DNA of 64,000 bases from Lumnitzera littorea. Taxonomy: Eukaryota; Streptophyta; Magnoliopsida; Myrtales; Combretaceae. The notes beneath the pieces were generated by a model that did not search any database, had not been told where the DNA came from, and saw only the letters and a list, made by a program, of their open reading frames with translations. Shown piece after piece: positions 24,263 through 34,479 of this stretch (within the stretch, counting starts at the first letter, position 1; each line of letters opens with the position of its first letter). The stretch is taken from positions 82,081,584 through 82,145,583 of the forward strand of contig JAMXBB010000010.1 in assembly GCA_024138015.1 (NCBI GenBank). The letters run 5' to 3'. A program made the translations under genes and the position numbers.

Positions 24263-24400
24263 ATGAAGGGGAAAACGGTAGCTATCTTAGTGGATTTAGG
24301 TAGTTCCTATAATTTTATATAGAAAAATGTAACTAAGATGTTAAATTTGCCTATTATTGCAATACTCCAACTTTCTACGATGATAGGCAAATGGTGATAA
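24263..24400 (+). pseudogene. Retropepsin (aspartic protease) remnant
   Basis: MKGKTVAILVDLGSSYNFI matches the plant Ty3/gypsy protease start (GxxxxVLIDSGSTHNFI). The catalytic Asp is present, but the next residue is Leu instead of Ser/Thr (DLG rather than D[ST]G). Downstream, FYVLDIQGAKLV corresponds to the second protease strand, and stops follow. The upstream part that would join to Gag is missing. Confidence 0.75.
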
Positions 24401-24789
24401 ACTATTTTGTTCTGGATTATGTAAGAAAAATCTAATAGTATTGAATCAATTTGAATTTTTCATGTATTTCTATGTATTGGACATACAAGGAGCTAAGTTA
24501 GTATAGGCATTCAATGTTAACAACATCTAGTCTTGCTACATTCCACTATTCTTCAATGATAATGTCATTGGCTTTGAATGGGCAATCCATTATTTTGTAA
24601 GGTTAGAAAGCATTGAATATGAAGCATATTAAACAAAAGCAAATGAGGAAATTAGTACATTCCAACAATATAGCTTGAATGTATCAATTAGCAGCTCAAA
24701 AGATTGATTACCATTGGCGATAACTCCATTGAGGAATTATTAAGTAGATTTGAAGATGTTTTTGTGACTTCATCATTACTACCCTTGAG

Positions 24790-25440
24790 ATCAATGCAAC
24801 ATCATATTCATTTGAAGGATGAAAAACAAGCTATAAATGTTAGGCCTTATAGATGTCCTCATTTTTAAAAGGGAGAGATAGAAAAACTTGTTTAAGAGAT
24901 AAGACTAAGTACTGATGCTTTTTTATCCCATGTACTTCTTGTTAAGAAGAAAGATGGCTCTTGGAAATTTCTTGTCAATTATAGAGCTTTGAATCAGGCT
25001 ACAATCATGGATAAATTTCCTATCCTTACTATTGATGAGTTGTTAGATGAGTTAGGGGGAGCTAAATATTTCTCAAAAATGGATTTAAGGGTAAGTTATC
25101 ATAAGATTAGAATGTTTCATGATGATATTCACAAAACAATCTTTAAAACACATGAGGGACACTATGAATTCCTAGTGATGCTATTTGGTTTGTCAAATGC
25201 ACCATCCACATTTTAAGCTATGATGAGTAGCATTTTCAAACCATTTTTAAAGAAGTTTATAGTAGTTTTCTTTGATGATATTTTGGTTTATAGTAAAACT
25301 TGGGAATAACATTTACAATATTTGGAGAAAGGCATTGTTCAGTTAGGTAGCACATTTCATTTGAAAAAAGTATGTGTTCATCTGCTTGATCTCAAATAGA
25401 ATACTTAGGTCATATTGTATAACATAAAGGGCTACAGGTA
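24790..25440 (+). pseudogene. Reverse transcriptase domain remnant
   Basis: Recognisable blocks in order are INVRPYRCPHF, HVLLVKKKDGSWKFLVNYRA, LNQATIMDKFPI, DELLDELGGAKYFSKMDL, FKTHEGHYEFLVM, FGLSNAPSTF and the catalytic VVFFDDILVYS (Asp pair at 25,274-25,279). The 24,989-25,216 segment stays open. A stop replaces the Gln after PSTF, and another falls after SKTWE. The FFDD box (rather than YVDD/YIDD) is normal for Ty3/gypsy. Confidence 0.9.
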
Positions 25441-25609
25441 AATCTTGAAAAGATAAAGGCTATAAAGGATCGGCCATAACATATGTTGATGAAGTAGTTA
25501 AGAGCATCTCCTTTAACAAATTTGTTGAGAAAGGATGCATTTGATTGGATTACATAAGTTGTAGTAACTTTTAACACATTAAAGGAGTCATTGATGATGC
25601 CACCTATTT

Positions 25610-25950
25610 TAGCACTACCTAATTTTTCTAAAACATTCATTGTTGAAACTGATGCATCTAGTAGTGGTTTAAGAGTTGTTCTACATTAGGGTGCTAACCC
25701 TATAGCTTATTTCAGTAAGGGAAATAGTAGCTATTATGGAGTCAATTCAAAAATGGCATTAGTACTTATTGGGATGATATTTCATAACTAGAACTAATTA
25801 GAAAAGTTTGAAAGAACTACTTACATAAGTTATTTAAACCACAAAACCAAAGCAATATTTGGTAAAGTTATTGGGGTATGATTATTTAGTATAAACCAAG
25901 GTTTGATAATAAGGTAGTAGATACATTATCTAGACAGTTTATAGATAAAT
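25610..25950 (+). pseudogene. RNase H domain remnant
   Basis: LPNFSKTFIVETDASSSGLR carries the ETDAS box (Asp codon at 25,651), followed by NPIAYFSKGNSSYYGVNSKMAL. The frame is shifted relative to the reverse transcriptase. The domain ends with a VVDTLSRQ-type block just before 25,950, matching the usual ADALSR end. Confidence 0.8.
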
Positions 25951-25955
25951 TTCAA

Positions 25956-26860
25956 TTGTTGGCCTTATCTTTTCCCTTATTTGACTTCTTCACTATATTA
26001 AAGAATGAGTTATACGAGGATCCAAAGTGGCAACACTTAAAAGAGAAGTATGAGAAAGGGGAGTTGCTTACACTACCATTGTTGTTTAAGGATGGATTCT
26101 TATTTTTGGGACATAGAATATTTATACGCACATCATTTCCTATGATTCTCATTCTTATTTTGGAGTTCCATGCAACTCCTATGATTAGTCATGCTGGAGT
26201 TCTTAAGACATTTAAAATATTAAATAGTGCATTTTATTAGAAAGATATGAGAAGTGATGTAGAGGAATTTGTGAAGAAGTGCTATGTGTGTTAACAAGTT
26301 AAATACTTAATCACGAATCTAGTAGACTTATTTCAGTCCTTACCTGTTCCTTAAAGAGTTTTTGACAATATTGCTATAAATTTTATAACAGGATTACCAT
26401 TATCAAGAGACTATTCAGTTATATTTGTGGTGATTGATAAAATAACTAAGTATTGTCACTTTGGACAATTACTTCCTAGCTATACATCAACAATTGTTGT
26501 CAAACTATTTGTGGATATAATGGTCAAGCTTCATGGGATATAGAGGTCCATGGTTTGGGATAGGGATAGAGTATTTGTGAGTCACTTTTGGTAAGAGATG
26601 TTTAAAATGAGTTGAACTCAAATTAGAATGACTTTAGCTTACCATATTCAAATAGATGGTCAATCTGAAGTTCTCAATAGGTGCTTAAAGCATTATCTTA
26701 GATCATTTGTGATGGATACCCTATCATATTAGCTTAAGTTTTTGCCATGAGCTAAGTTTTTTTCTACACTAGCTATCATACAAGTTCACACATGACTCCC
26801 TTCAACGCTTTATATGGTAAGGACCTACCATAGTTACTTAACTAAGTTAAAGGAATGAGT
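25956..26860 (+). pseudogene. Integrase (zinc finger and catalytic core) remnant
   Basis: The HHCC zinc finger reads HATPMISH (26,169-26,192) and C-x2-C (26,280-26,291). The core follows in the same frame: FDNIAINFITGLPLS, VIFVVIDKITKYCHF, VKLHGI, VWDRDRVFVSHFW (Asp codon 26,559), AYHIQIDGQSEVLNRCLKHY (Glu codon 26,667). The first catalytic Asp of the D,D-35-E triad is Asn here (codon 26,379-26,381, in INFI where DFI is expected). Stops interrupt the frame at several Gln/Trp positions. Zinc finger to Glu lies in one frame, so this is the best preserved part of the element. Confidence 0.88.
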
Positions 26861-27130
26861 TAAGTAGAAGCACTAGATCAGGGATTGATGGATAGAGATG
26901 AGATCTTAAAATTACTTAGACATAATTTGTCTAAGGCATAACAAAGAATGAAATCCATAGTAGATATGAAGAGAATAGATAAACATCTACACGTGGGTGA
27001 TTGGGGATATGTGAAGCTACAACCTTATAAGTAAACAACATTATCTAACAAATTATCTTATAAGCTTTCTAAGCACTATTTTAGACCACTTTTTTGTCAA
27101 AGAAAGGAATTAGCCTATAGCTTATAAACT

Positions 27131-27370
27131 TGATCTACCAGAACAATCTAAGATTCATCCAGTTTTACATATTTCTCTATTGAAGAAAGCTGGGAGTAAT
27201 GGGATAATCAAAGATCACTACCACTAGGGGCTTTAACCAATCATCTTATGGTTAAACCTCTAACTAGTTTGGATGTGACATAGACAGCTTGACATGGTCA
27301 CATAATTATTCAGTTGTTAGTTCAATGGGAGTCGCTTGACCCTAAAGATGCTTAGTTGTTAGTTCAGTAG
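27131..27370 (+). pseudogene. Integrase C-terminal / chromodomain-like remnant
   Basis: LPEQSKIHPVLHISLLKK matches the LPxxxxIHPVFHVSxLK block that ends chromovirus integrases. About 40 codons later QLLVQWESLDPKDA resembles the (V)LVxWKGLPxEEATWE core of a chromodomain. This supports a chromovirus lineage, but the aromatic cage cannot be judged from such a short remnant. Confidence 0.6.
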
Positions 27371-27430
27371 ATAGTATAATAATTTATTCAAGATTATCCC
27401 TATTTTGACCGTGAGGTGATGTGTGGAGGA

Positions 27431-28710
27431 TGTTATGATCGAACAATTTAACATTCAAAAAGGATAGAGATAGAGGAAGTTTCCAATGAATTTAGAAAAT
27501 TATATGTAAATACATGTAAGAGTCACATATAAACTCTCAATAGTCATAATTACCCTAGTTAATAGAAACAGAGTAGTTACAACTATATTGTACACATAAG
27601 CATACATATAAGCAAATCTATAACTGTATTAACAAACGAACAACATATAAGAAGGAAAAAAAGAAAATTAAAGGATCATCGAACCCTGTTGGAAGTAATT
27701 TGCTTAAGCATTCTTCTAAAACTCAAATCCAAAATCTTGTTTCTCACCATATCCTATAATCAGTTGTTTCTTATAAAACAAACACAGATAAAACAAATTA
27801 GGTACACAAGTAAAGAGATCGTTAGATTTAAAAAAGAAATATAGAAGAGATTTTGGAAATTTTTGTTGAATACTATTATGCTCAAGAAACCCTAGAATTT
27901 GGGTCTTTATCAAAAGATAAGAAGCAGTGAGAGGGATATGACAATGTACTTGATAAGGGACTAGAGAGAGAGAGAGAGTGAAAGATTAGCATAGGGTTTT
28001 GCTAGGTGCTTAAAAATAAAGTGAGCTGAGCCTTTTGTGTTAGGCTAACACTTTGCAACCCATTTGAGTGTCATATTGAACCATGTTAGAGAGGTAAGGT
28101 TTAGGGTTTGATTGAGTTTGCTTGACATTTGTCATTATGCGGTTGATTACATTGGCTTAGAGTTGTCTTCTTCATTTTATTTAGTTGGTTGGATTGGATT
28201 GATAGGGATATGATGAGTCAAAATCCTTTTTTTTTTTTCTCTTTAGATTTATAATCTAGAGTAAGCTTGAATTTTCTTTTTTGATTGCTTTATTTCCTTT
28301 TTGATTTGATGTTATGTTCCCATTTATGGTAATCTTGCCTAAATGTACTCTTTTCTTAGGTTCCTTTAGTTACTTAAGATACATTCATCTATCATGAATC
28401 TTATTTTATCTAATCAAATCCATAATGTGAGGCTCATTTAACTTAAAGTTTAGGTCTTATTCTAGTCAAAGTTAAGCTTTTACTATGTTCATTTCTTCCT
28501 TCAAGTTAATTAAATCTTAGTCTTGCTTACTATCTTAATTAGCTTATCTAAATTTATTTAATCCATTAAGTTATCTACTAAGCCTTTCTCTTAATAGTCT
28601 CTTAATATTATAATTGGTTCTAAAATGGATTAAAATTAACATATCACACTTAAGATTTCTCTAACCTCTCTTTTGTGGGATTTTCAATATCTTAGTTTTT
28701 TCTTAAATGA
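27431..28710 (+). repeat. Putative 3' LTR of the 24-27 kb gypsy element
   Basis: Right after the pol remnant, gtgaggtgatgtgtggagga gives a purine-rich tract and the next bases are TGTTATGATCG, a plausible LTR start. The region is non-coding, with a (GA)n run at 27,964-27,981. No second copy of this LTR is in the window, so its right end is only set by the MITE at 28,711. Confidence 0.35.
27964..27981. repeat. (GA)n microsatellite
   Basis: About eight to nine GA units within the putative LTR. Confidence 0.85.
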
Positions 28711-28928
28711 GGGGTTTTTTATGATTTAGTCACTTAAAAATGACAATACAGTATTATCACTTTTAAGTTCATTATATAGCTCTCGATTTATAATAAATCA
28801 TATCAATCAACAATAAAAACGAAAATATTAATAGCAAATATTATTAATATTAGGCTTCTAACAGCTTTTACTCAAAAGTGATCATACCGTATGATTACTT
28901 TTGAGTGACCGAATAGTAGAATTTTCCC
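28711..28928. mobile_element. Tourist-like (PIF/Harbinger type) MITE with two subterminal palindromes
   Basis: A 218-bp non-coding segment with imperfect terminal inverted repeats: the left end runs gggg...ttta-gtcacttaaaaatgacaatac, and the reverse complement of the right end runs ggga...ttcg-gtcactcaaaagtaatcatac. It is flanked by 3-bp TGA (left) and TTA (right), close to the TWA target duplications of PIF/Harbinger elements. Inside each terminus is a palindrome with 18-bp arms and a 1-base loop: 28,732-28,768 (two mismatches) and 28,870-28,906 (one mismatch). The two palindromes are related to each other. There is no transposase, so the element would depend on a partner in trans. Confidence 0.6.
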
Positions 28929-29385
28929 TTAGATCATAATAGGAATAGTAAGTCTCAAAATATATTTATGACTTAAAACACAATCAATAACTAAGGAATT
29001 ATGCGATTCCCAAAAGCTTCAAATGTTTCTAAGTTGGTTGCAATGCCATGCTAAATTTTGACAATGATGATCCATATTCTACCTTACTATACATGATGTA
29101 GCCCTCTTGTAATTAGTGCTCCACTTCCTTGCTCATCAACGTGAGAGCCATGCACTTCTTGTTTATATTTCTATTTATATGCTATCATATATAATAAACG
29201 GAAAGGGATTGCGGTTGAATAATTATCATAAATCATTACAATAATTTTGTGCAATAGTTACTAATAATTAGTAACATTTTTAAAAAAGGGCTGCTATTAA
29301 TAATTAACTGTAGATTTTTTTTTTAGCCATCTCAATAGCTATATTAAAAACTATTATCAAAAATAAAATATAGTAGCAGTTTTGT
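28929..29385. other. No gene seen; short perfect palindrome
   Basis: AT-rich DNA. At 29,257-29,275 GTTACTAATAATTAGTAAC is a perfect palindrome with 9-bp arms and a 1-base centre. Surrounding ctgctattaataattaactgtag and atagtagcagttttgtg phrases suggest another small MITE, but its ends could not be fixed. Confidence 0.35.
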
Positions 29386-29740
29386 GTGGTAGGAAGAATA
29401 ATTGAATTTTGGCCAAGCTTTACCTCATTCAATTTTCCATTTTCTTTTTCCTTGTTCCCAGTCTCTCTTGCTCTGCTTCTTTACGCCCACTCTCTCTGTT
29501 ACCAAGCCTTTACCCCATTTAGTTTTGTGCCCACTCTCTCTGCTTCTTTGCTCCTACATCTCGCCCATTCTTTCGCTAATCTCTCTACGTCTTTGCTCCT
29601 GCAGCTTCACCTACCTTTTCCAGCAAATCTCGTCCACTCTCTCACCCACTATCTTTGTGTCTTTGCTCCTACAGACATTTTCTACCATATCTCCAACAAA
29701 TCTTTCATTTGGACCACATTGAAGAAGTTTAGCTCTTAAT
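29386..29740 (+). repeat. Pyrimidine-rich segment with degenerate tandem repetition
   Basis: The plus strand is strongly C/T-rich. The phrase tctttgctcct(a/g)cag/cat occurs near 29,541, 29,588 and 29,657, each near a cgcccattct or cactctctc phrase. Two overlapping plus-strand frames (117 and 106 codons) are open only because the composition avoids stops; they read as low-complexity Leu/Ser/Phe. It resembles a transcribed leader or LTR U5 rather than a protein. Confidence 0.45.
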
Positions 29741-32141
29741 TTATTTCATCTTATATGGTTTTCTAGGGTTTGATGTGAAGAATTATTTATTTCATTCTAT
29801 ATCCTCTCTTTCTGATTTTTAATTTAATTTCACGTAGTAAAACCCGATAATCCACCTCTCAGTCACTTCCTTGTGCACACTTTGACAATAAGATTCGAGC
29901 TTAGGAGACAAGTAACTTCATCACTTTGTGATAATCTAGGTGCATCTTCCTCATCATGTTGTTAGTGTTGTGAACTATTGTACCTTTCCTTTTTCAGAAA
30001 AGAAGTGGTAGTAGTATTTCGTTACCCAAAAAAAAGTAGTAGTATTTTCTCTTTATCTGATTGAAAGAAAAATGCATTATACCAAATCATTACTGTGCAA
30101 GTGACTGGCAAATTTAATGTTTTTGTTCTCAAAAGTTAGAGATCATGATGACAGTAAACATCTAAATTTATTTTTGATACATTCCTCTTTATAAGTTATT
30201 GTTTGTTATTTTGGTTTAGTGGTTTTGTTTCTAGATTCTTCAAGAAACTTCTAGAATTAGTTAGAGTGATCATGGAAATCTCTAAATAGCATAGGGCAAT
30301 AGTGTCTCCAAAAGCTTAAAGTTTGAGATTCCTCAGTTCAGAAACTACATTATAAAAATTTGGAAAGTTCAGACACTTGCATGGGACTATGTTGCTTCAG
30401 CCATAAGTTATAAATCTTTGAAATGGCATGATAGTCAATTCGCATTGCGCCACTTAGTTGAAGTGCTATAGCCATGTCACGCATATACTTGGCTAATTAT
30501 TCAATTTATTTCTTTTGAATTGCTTTTATATACCACTGTAGTGCATAAAAATGCCCCAAGACAAAGAAATCTTGAAATTTTAACCTTTTGAATCCTTTCT
30601 ATCAGGAAAAAGCGTTTATTTGTTTTGATTGAGAAGTGAAGCTGACAGATTGGCTTGCAGTAGTATATGCATGGCAATTTAAGTTAAATCTTGCTTGCAG
30701 GTTGTGCTGAAGCCGTACTATTCTAAAGCTTGCTGCTGTGGGTGTCCATACAACTTGCAAAGCTGTGCTGAGGGCCCTGTGAAGATTGCACGGTTCTCAG
30801 GACTCAAATTGTAATATAATTATGCTGGTGAGTTTGAAGGGTTAATTTCAAGGGGGCTAAAAAGAATATTTCCTATTGTGCCCGTTGCCTTATTCTTGTA
30901 TATATGCCTCTGAATGTAAATATCAACTATTATCTCCTCCTTATTTGACAAGTGTACTATATTATTCTTTGATATTTTTAATGGAGATTCCTCATTTATT
31001 GGAGAAAACGACATATCTCCTTATTCCGGACTCCCTGAGTGCAGTAGGTTGTCTGAAATTGCTTTACATAATCCCTCAGCGATGATGAAGCTGGTAATCT
31101 AAAGAAAATACTGCAAACGAGGTGCTTTTGACAAGAAATGGATTCGGGCAGTTTGGTTTTGGAAGATTAATTTATGGGTTTGGCTATTGCAAGGTAATTG
31201 GTTATGAAAATTTTCCTTATATAGGTTCTTCTTTCTGAGTAGAGACATGTACTCGCTGGAAAGTCTAGCTTAAAATCGGTTCTCAAATGGAGTACCCTCA
31301 TTGATGATACTGTAACACTGTTGACACTTGACAGCATAAGGTTCAGGTCTGATTTGGTTGCCTAAAACTGTAGAATTAAACAGCATCAAAATTTAAAAAG
31401 CAAGTTTCTTCATAGTTGAAGGTTCTGCACTCCCCAAAGGCTAGAGTTATCCATTTTCTATTTAGAAAGATCGAATGGAACAAGAATTCCTTTTTTTCAT
31501 TCTTGATTTCCATAGTTTGATTTGTCACAGTAGCTATGTTTCTTCTCTTTTCCTTGCCTTAAGGAACAATTCATTTCTTTGGGTACTTGATTCTTGACAT
31601 CTAGTGTTTAACTTGTTTTAGTTGCTACATTCACTTCTTTTAAGAAGCTTAGCACTTTTTGTTGTTTCCTGGATGCATGCAATCATATCAATATATTCTA
31701 TTCAATGATAAATTGAAGAGTTTTCTATACTCTAGAATGCTCTGTCTACTAACCTATGTGTTATATGTCATTTGCTTTATATCTTTTGTTTATGGTTAAT
31801 TAAAGTGGTATATTAATTAGTTACATGTATAAACATTGGCTATATACTTATTGGCAAGAATTTCATTGGCAATGGTATTAAAGGAAGAATACTATTGGAG
31901 ATTGGCAATATCACTTCACTTTACTTTGCCATATATACATGATTATATGCAGTTAATCATTTTAGCTAATCTAGTTCTTGTCATATATGAATCACAATTT
32001 CATGCATCTGTCATATTCAAAAAGGCATGTACTCTAATGATTCCTCTATTTTGATATTTTCCTTCTATTTTCATATTGGAGTAAAATGAGATGTGCTTTT
32101 TTCTTTCAATGCCGCAATGATGGATTGAATTTCACCAAGTT
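29741..32141. other. Unassigned DNA left of the decarboxylase exon
   Basis: Less homopolymeric than the transposon areas and possibly old genic or intronic DNA. A G+C-richer patch (30,695-30,810) after a tgcttgcag splice-acceptor-like site would read VVLKPYYSKACCCGC in one frame, which I do not recognise. I searched the plus strand for earlier uroporphyrinogen decarboxylase exons (e.g. the RQAGRY block) and found none. Confidence 0.35.
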
Positions 32142-32264
32142 GATAACAGAGCTACAGTCCTTGGATTTCTTGGAGCTCCTTTCACTCTAGCGTCCTATGT
32201 GGTTGAAGGTGGTTCTTCGAAGAACTTCACAAAAATAAAGAGATTAGCTTTCTCACAACCCAAG
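32142..32264 (+). pseudogene. Isolated exon of uroporphyrinogen decarboxylase
   Basis: Forty-one uninterrupted codons read DNRATVLGFLGAPFTLASYV, then VEGGSSKNFTKIKRLAFSQPK. This is the strongly conserved GFxGAPFTLASYxxEGGxSKNF segment of uroporphyrinogen III decarboxylase, the plastid tetrapyrrole (haem and chlorophyll) enzyme that converts uroporphyrinogen III to coproporphyrinogen III. The segment stops exactly at the conserved PK, where a plant intron could begin, but the next bases are ATAAAG instead of a GT donor. No other exon of the gene is visible within about 2 kb on either side, so this is a captured or decayed gene fragment rather than a functional locus. I am sure of the homology, less sure of the exon boundary. 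Confidence 0.85.
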
Positions 32265-34182
32265 ATAAAGACATGCTTTTCCTTTTCAGTTTTGACTCTA
32301 ACTATGGTATGGACTAAGATAGGTTAATGGACCTTAACGAATGCGTGTAGCATCTACAGTTGCCTAATTGCATTACCGTATCAGTTTTCTCTATAAAACT
32401 AAGATAGGAGCACAGTGTTTCAGCTTTGGTATCCACTGTCATGCATCAGATAAATAACTAAGTTATTTTATGGAATAACATTATAGGAAAAAAAAAAAAG
32501 ATAAAGAAAAAGAAGCAATCCCTTGGGAAAACTAATAATTATTGCTGTTGCGTTTTGATCAAACAATTACTTAGTAGAATCAAAGCGTTTTTGTAGTTAT
32601 GAGTGCTAACTGATAGAAACAGAAACACTTGCCATATGAAAAATCAAAGTTCACTGAATAAGGCTTGCATATTCAATCAAAAACATAAAAAACTAAAAAC
32701 AAGAATAAAAAAGATGGTGGATGTAACTTCACCCAAAATCCTAGTTACTTGCTTCAAAGGTAGAACGTAGTACTATTGCTTTGTCAACATTTAAAGAGTA
32801 TAGTTAGCTTTATTTGTGTATTAGGCTAGATAAGCTAGATATAAATATAATACTAATATTTGTACCTTCGTTCTTCCTAGAAGGCAGTTGACTTGGTTCA
32901 TGAAAATAAAAGGAAGCTATCAAAGATGGTTACTCCCAAGGTTATGAGTCAACCCAATTGCACCTAAAAATTAATTGCAAATATACAACTTGTATTATTT
33001 TATTGTCAATATTTTTTATATTATTGGACTGCTAGTATAACACATAGAACCAAACTCATAAATAGGTGGCTATAGGAAAATATTTTTTAAATCATGCTAC
33101 GAAATCTTTGGATCTTTGTTATCTTATCACGAAAACATAAAAGGAAAAAAAAAAAATTAAACTAGTTTTGGGAAGAAGAAGAGCTAGAACACTTTTGTTT
33201 GCAAAATCACTAGTTTTTAGCAAAATTTAATAAGGTATGTGTATATAATTTAGTATAGTTTGACCTTATTTTTGCCTATTTATTTTTATTTTCTGAAATA
33301 TTTGAACAATGGTTTTATCATATTGTTGAAATTGTCCATCATGATTTCAGCTGCAATTTGATTAGATTACTTGTTTGTGGTTCATTATTAATTTTAATTT
33401 TTGAGAAGAACTATGATTAATTTTTGAGAACTCTACATGGATGTTTAATCAAGATATGACGTATGATTCTTAATATAGTTAGAGATAATCCTTGAGGATG
33501 CTAAAGAAATTGAGACTCCTAATATTACAAATTGGTTTTCAAGTTACACATTTGAGTCTCTAACTTGAGGATACTAAAGGATAAACTTGCATGTAAGTAA
33601 TCCTTTTATTTTCCCTTTGAATTATAGTCATCAATAAATGTATGTGCTAAATTGTTTTGAATTTTTATAAAACAGAGTTCTTGTATCATGCAATATAGTG
33701 TAGCTAGCTTGTTAGGAGCTAAGAGGGTGTAGATGAAATTGGTTAGATGAATAGTGGTAGAGTAGTTCATTAGATGATCCAAGGTATTGGTTGATATATG
33801 ATATTGAAATGGGAATAAATATCAAACTCTACAATTTACATGTATTTTTGGATTTTATAGAATGGAATATTGTATGGAGACATGTATGCATTTAAACTTT
33901 GTTTTGCATAGAATTGGATATTTTGTTTTATTGAAAATAAAATTAGATGCTACTTTGGTAGTGGATTGTTTCGAAGGTATTGTTATTATAAGTAATTTAC
34001 AAATTATTCAAGGATAAAAAGGATTATATATAACCGACAATATTAAAAGCATACATATGCTTTTCATTTTTTTTTTCCCATAAGAAATAAAATAGTGATA
34101 GATTATAGTAACTATTATTTTACTTTATTAGTAGCTGTTTTGAATTGACATTAAATGTAGAAAATATATATTATAATAGCTC
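32265..34182. other. No gene recognised
   Basis: AT-rich, with A runs near 32,489-32,500 and 33,147-33,159. I looked for the downstream decarboxylase exons (the VLHALLQKF and FDSWA blocks) and did not find them. Confidence 0.4.
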
Positions 34183-34210
34183 CTATATATATATATATAT
34201 ATATATATTC
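34183..34210. repeat. (TA)n microsatellite
   Basis: About 13 TA units within MITE-like AT-rich DNA. Confidence 0.85.
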
Positions 34211-34390
34211 TATCACTAGTGGTAGTTTGAAGTTGCTTTTATATAAATAATTTAATAGCTTTCAATAAATGTTATTATAGCATACATATACCTTCACTTT
34301 TAAAAATTGTCGCTATAGTATTGTGTATACATATATTAGAAAAGGTGATGCTAATATCACTTTGCTACTCTTGTATCCATAATGGTTTTA

Positions 34391-34476
34391 CACTACCACT
34401 AAAAATGCTAGTAGTCATTAAAAATTCTATTAAATATATGAAATAAAAGCCACTAAAAATAAAAACTCTTGTAGTG
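34391..34476. mobile_element. Possible CACTA-type mini-element
   Basis: The segment starts CACTACCACTAAAAATGC and ends TCTTGTAGTG, so both termini read CACTAC inward, the hallmark of CACTA transposons. The subterminal gccactaaaaat mirrors the left cactaaaaat in direct orientation. Flanking 3-bp sequences (TTA and TAT) are not identical. It may be one end of a larger, decayed element extending left to about 34.1 kb. Confidence 0.3.
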
Positions 34477-34479
34477 TAT

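Larger units (their letters stand above)
24260..27430 (+). pseudogene. Ty3/gypsy (chromovirus-like) pol polyprotein relic
   Basis: This is a broken polymerase polyprotein with domains in canonical Ty3/gypsy order: aspartic protease (24,263-24,400), reverse transcriptase (24,790-25,440), RNase H (25,610-25,950), integrase zinc finger (26,169-26,291), integrase core (26,340-26,830), and a C-terminal LPEQSKIHPVLHISLLKK block (about 27,134-27,190) followed by QLLVQWESLDPKDA (27,311-27,352), which resembles the chromodomain edge of chromoviruses. The frame changes between protease, RT, RNase H and integrase, and many stops occur, often where CAA/CAG/TGG is expected to read TAA/TAG. No gag precedes it: a family B LTR lies directly upstream. 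It cannot make active enzyme. Confidence 0.88.

Noticed and set aside
19116..24264. Target duplication actat/actat around an entire minus-strand family B element
   Set aside because: actat occurs often in this AT-rich DNA and the left position has no LTR-like terminus beside it.
29386..29739. 117-codon frame that looks like a secreted or membrane protein
   Set aside because: Two overlapping frames are equally open and equally low in complexity; the cause is a stop-poor pyrimidine-rich strand.
31836..32054. 72-codon frame just before the decarboxylase exon as an upstream exon
   Set aside because: Its residues (MAIYLLARISLAMVLKEEYY) do not match any part of uroporphyrinogen decarboxylase.
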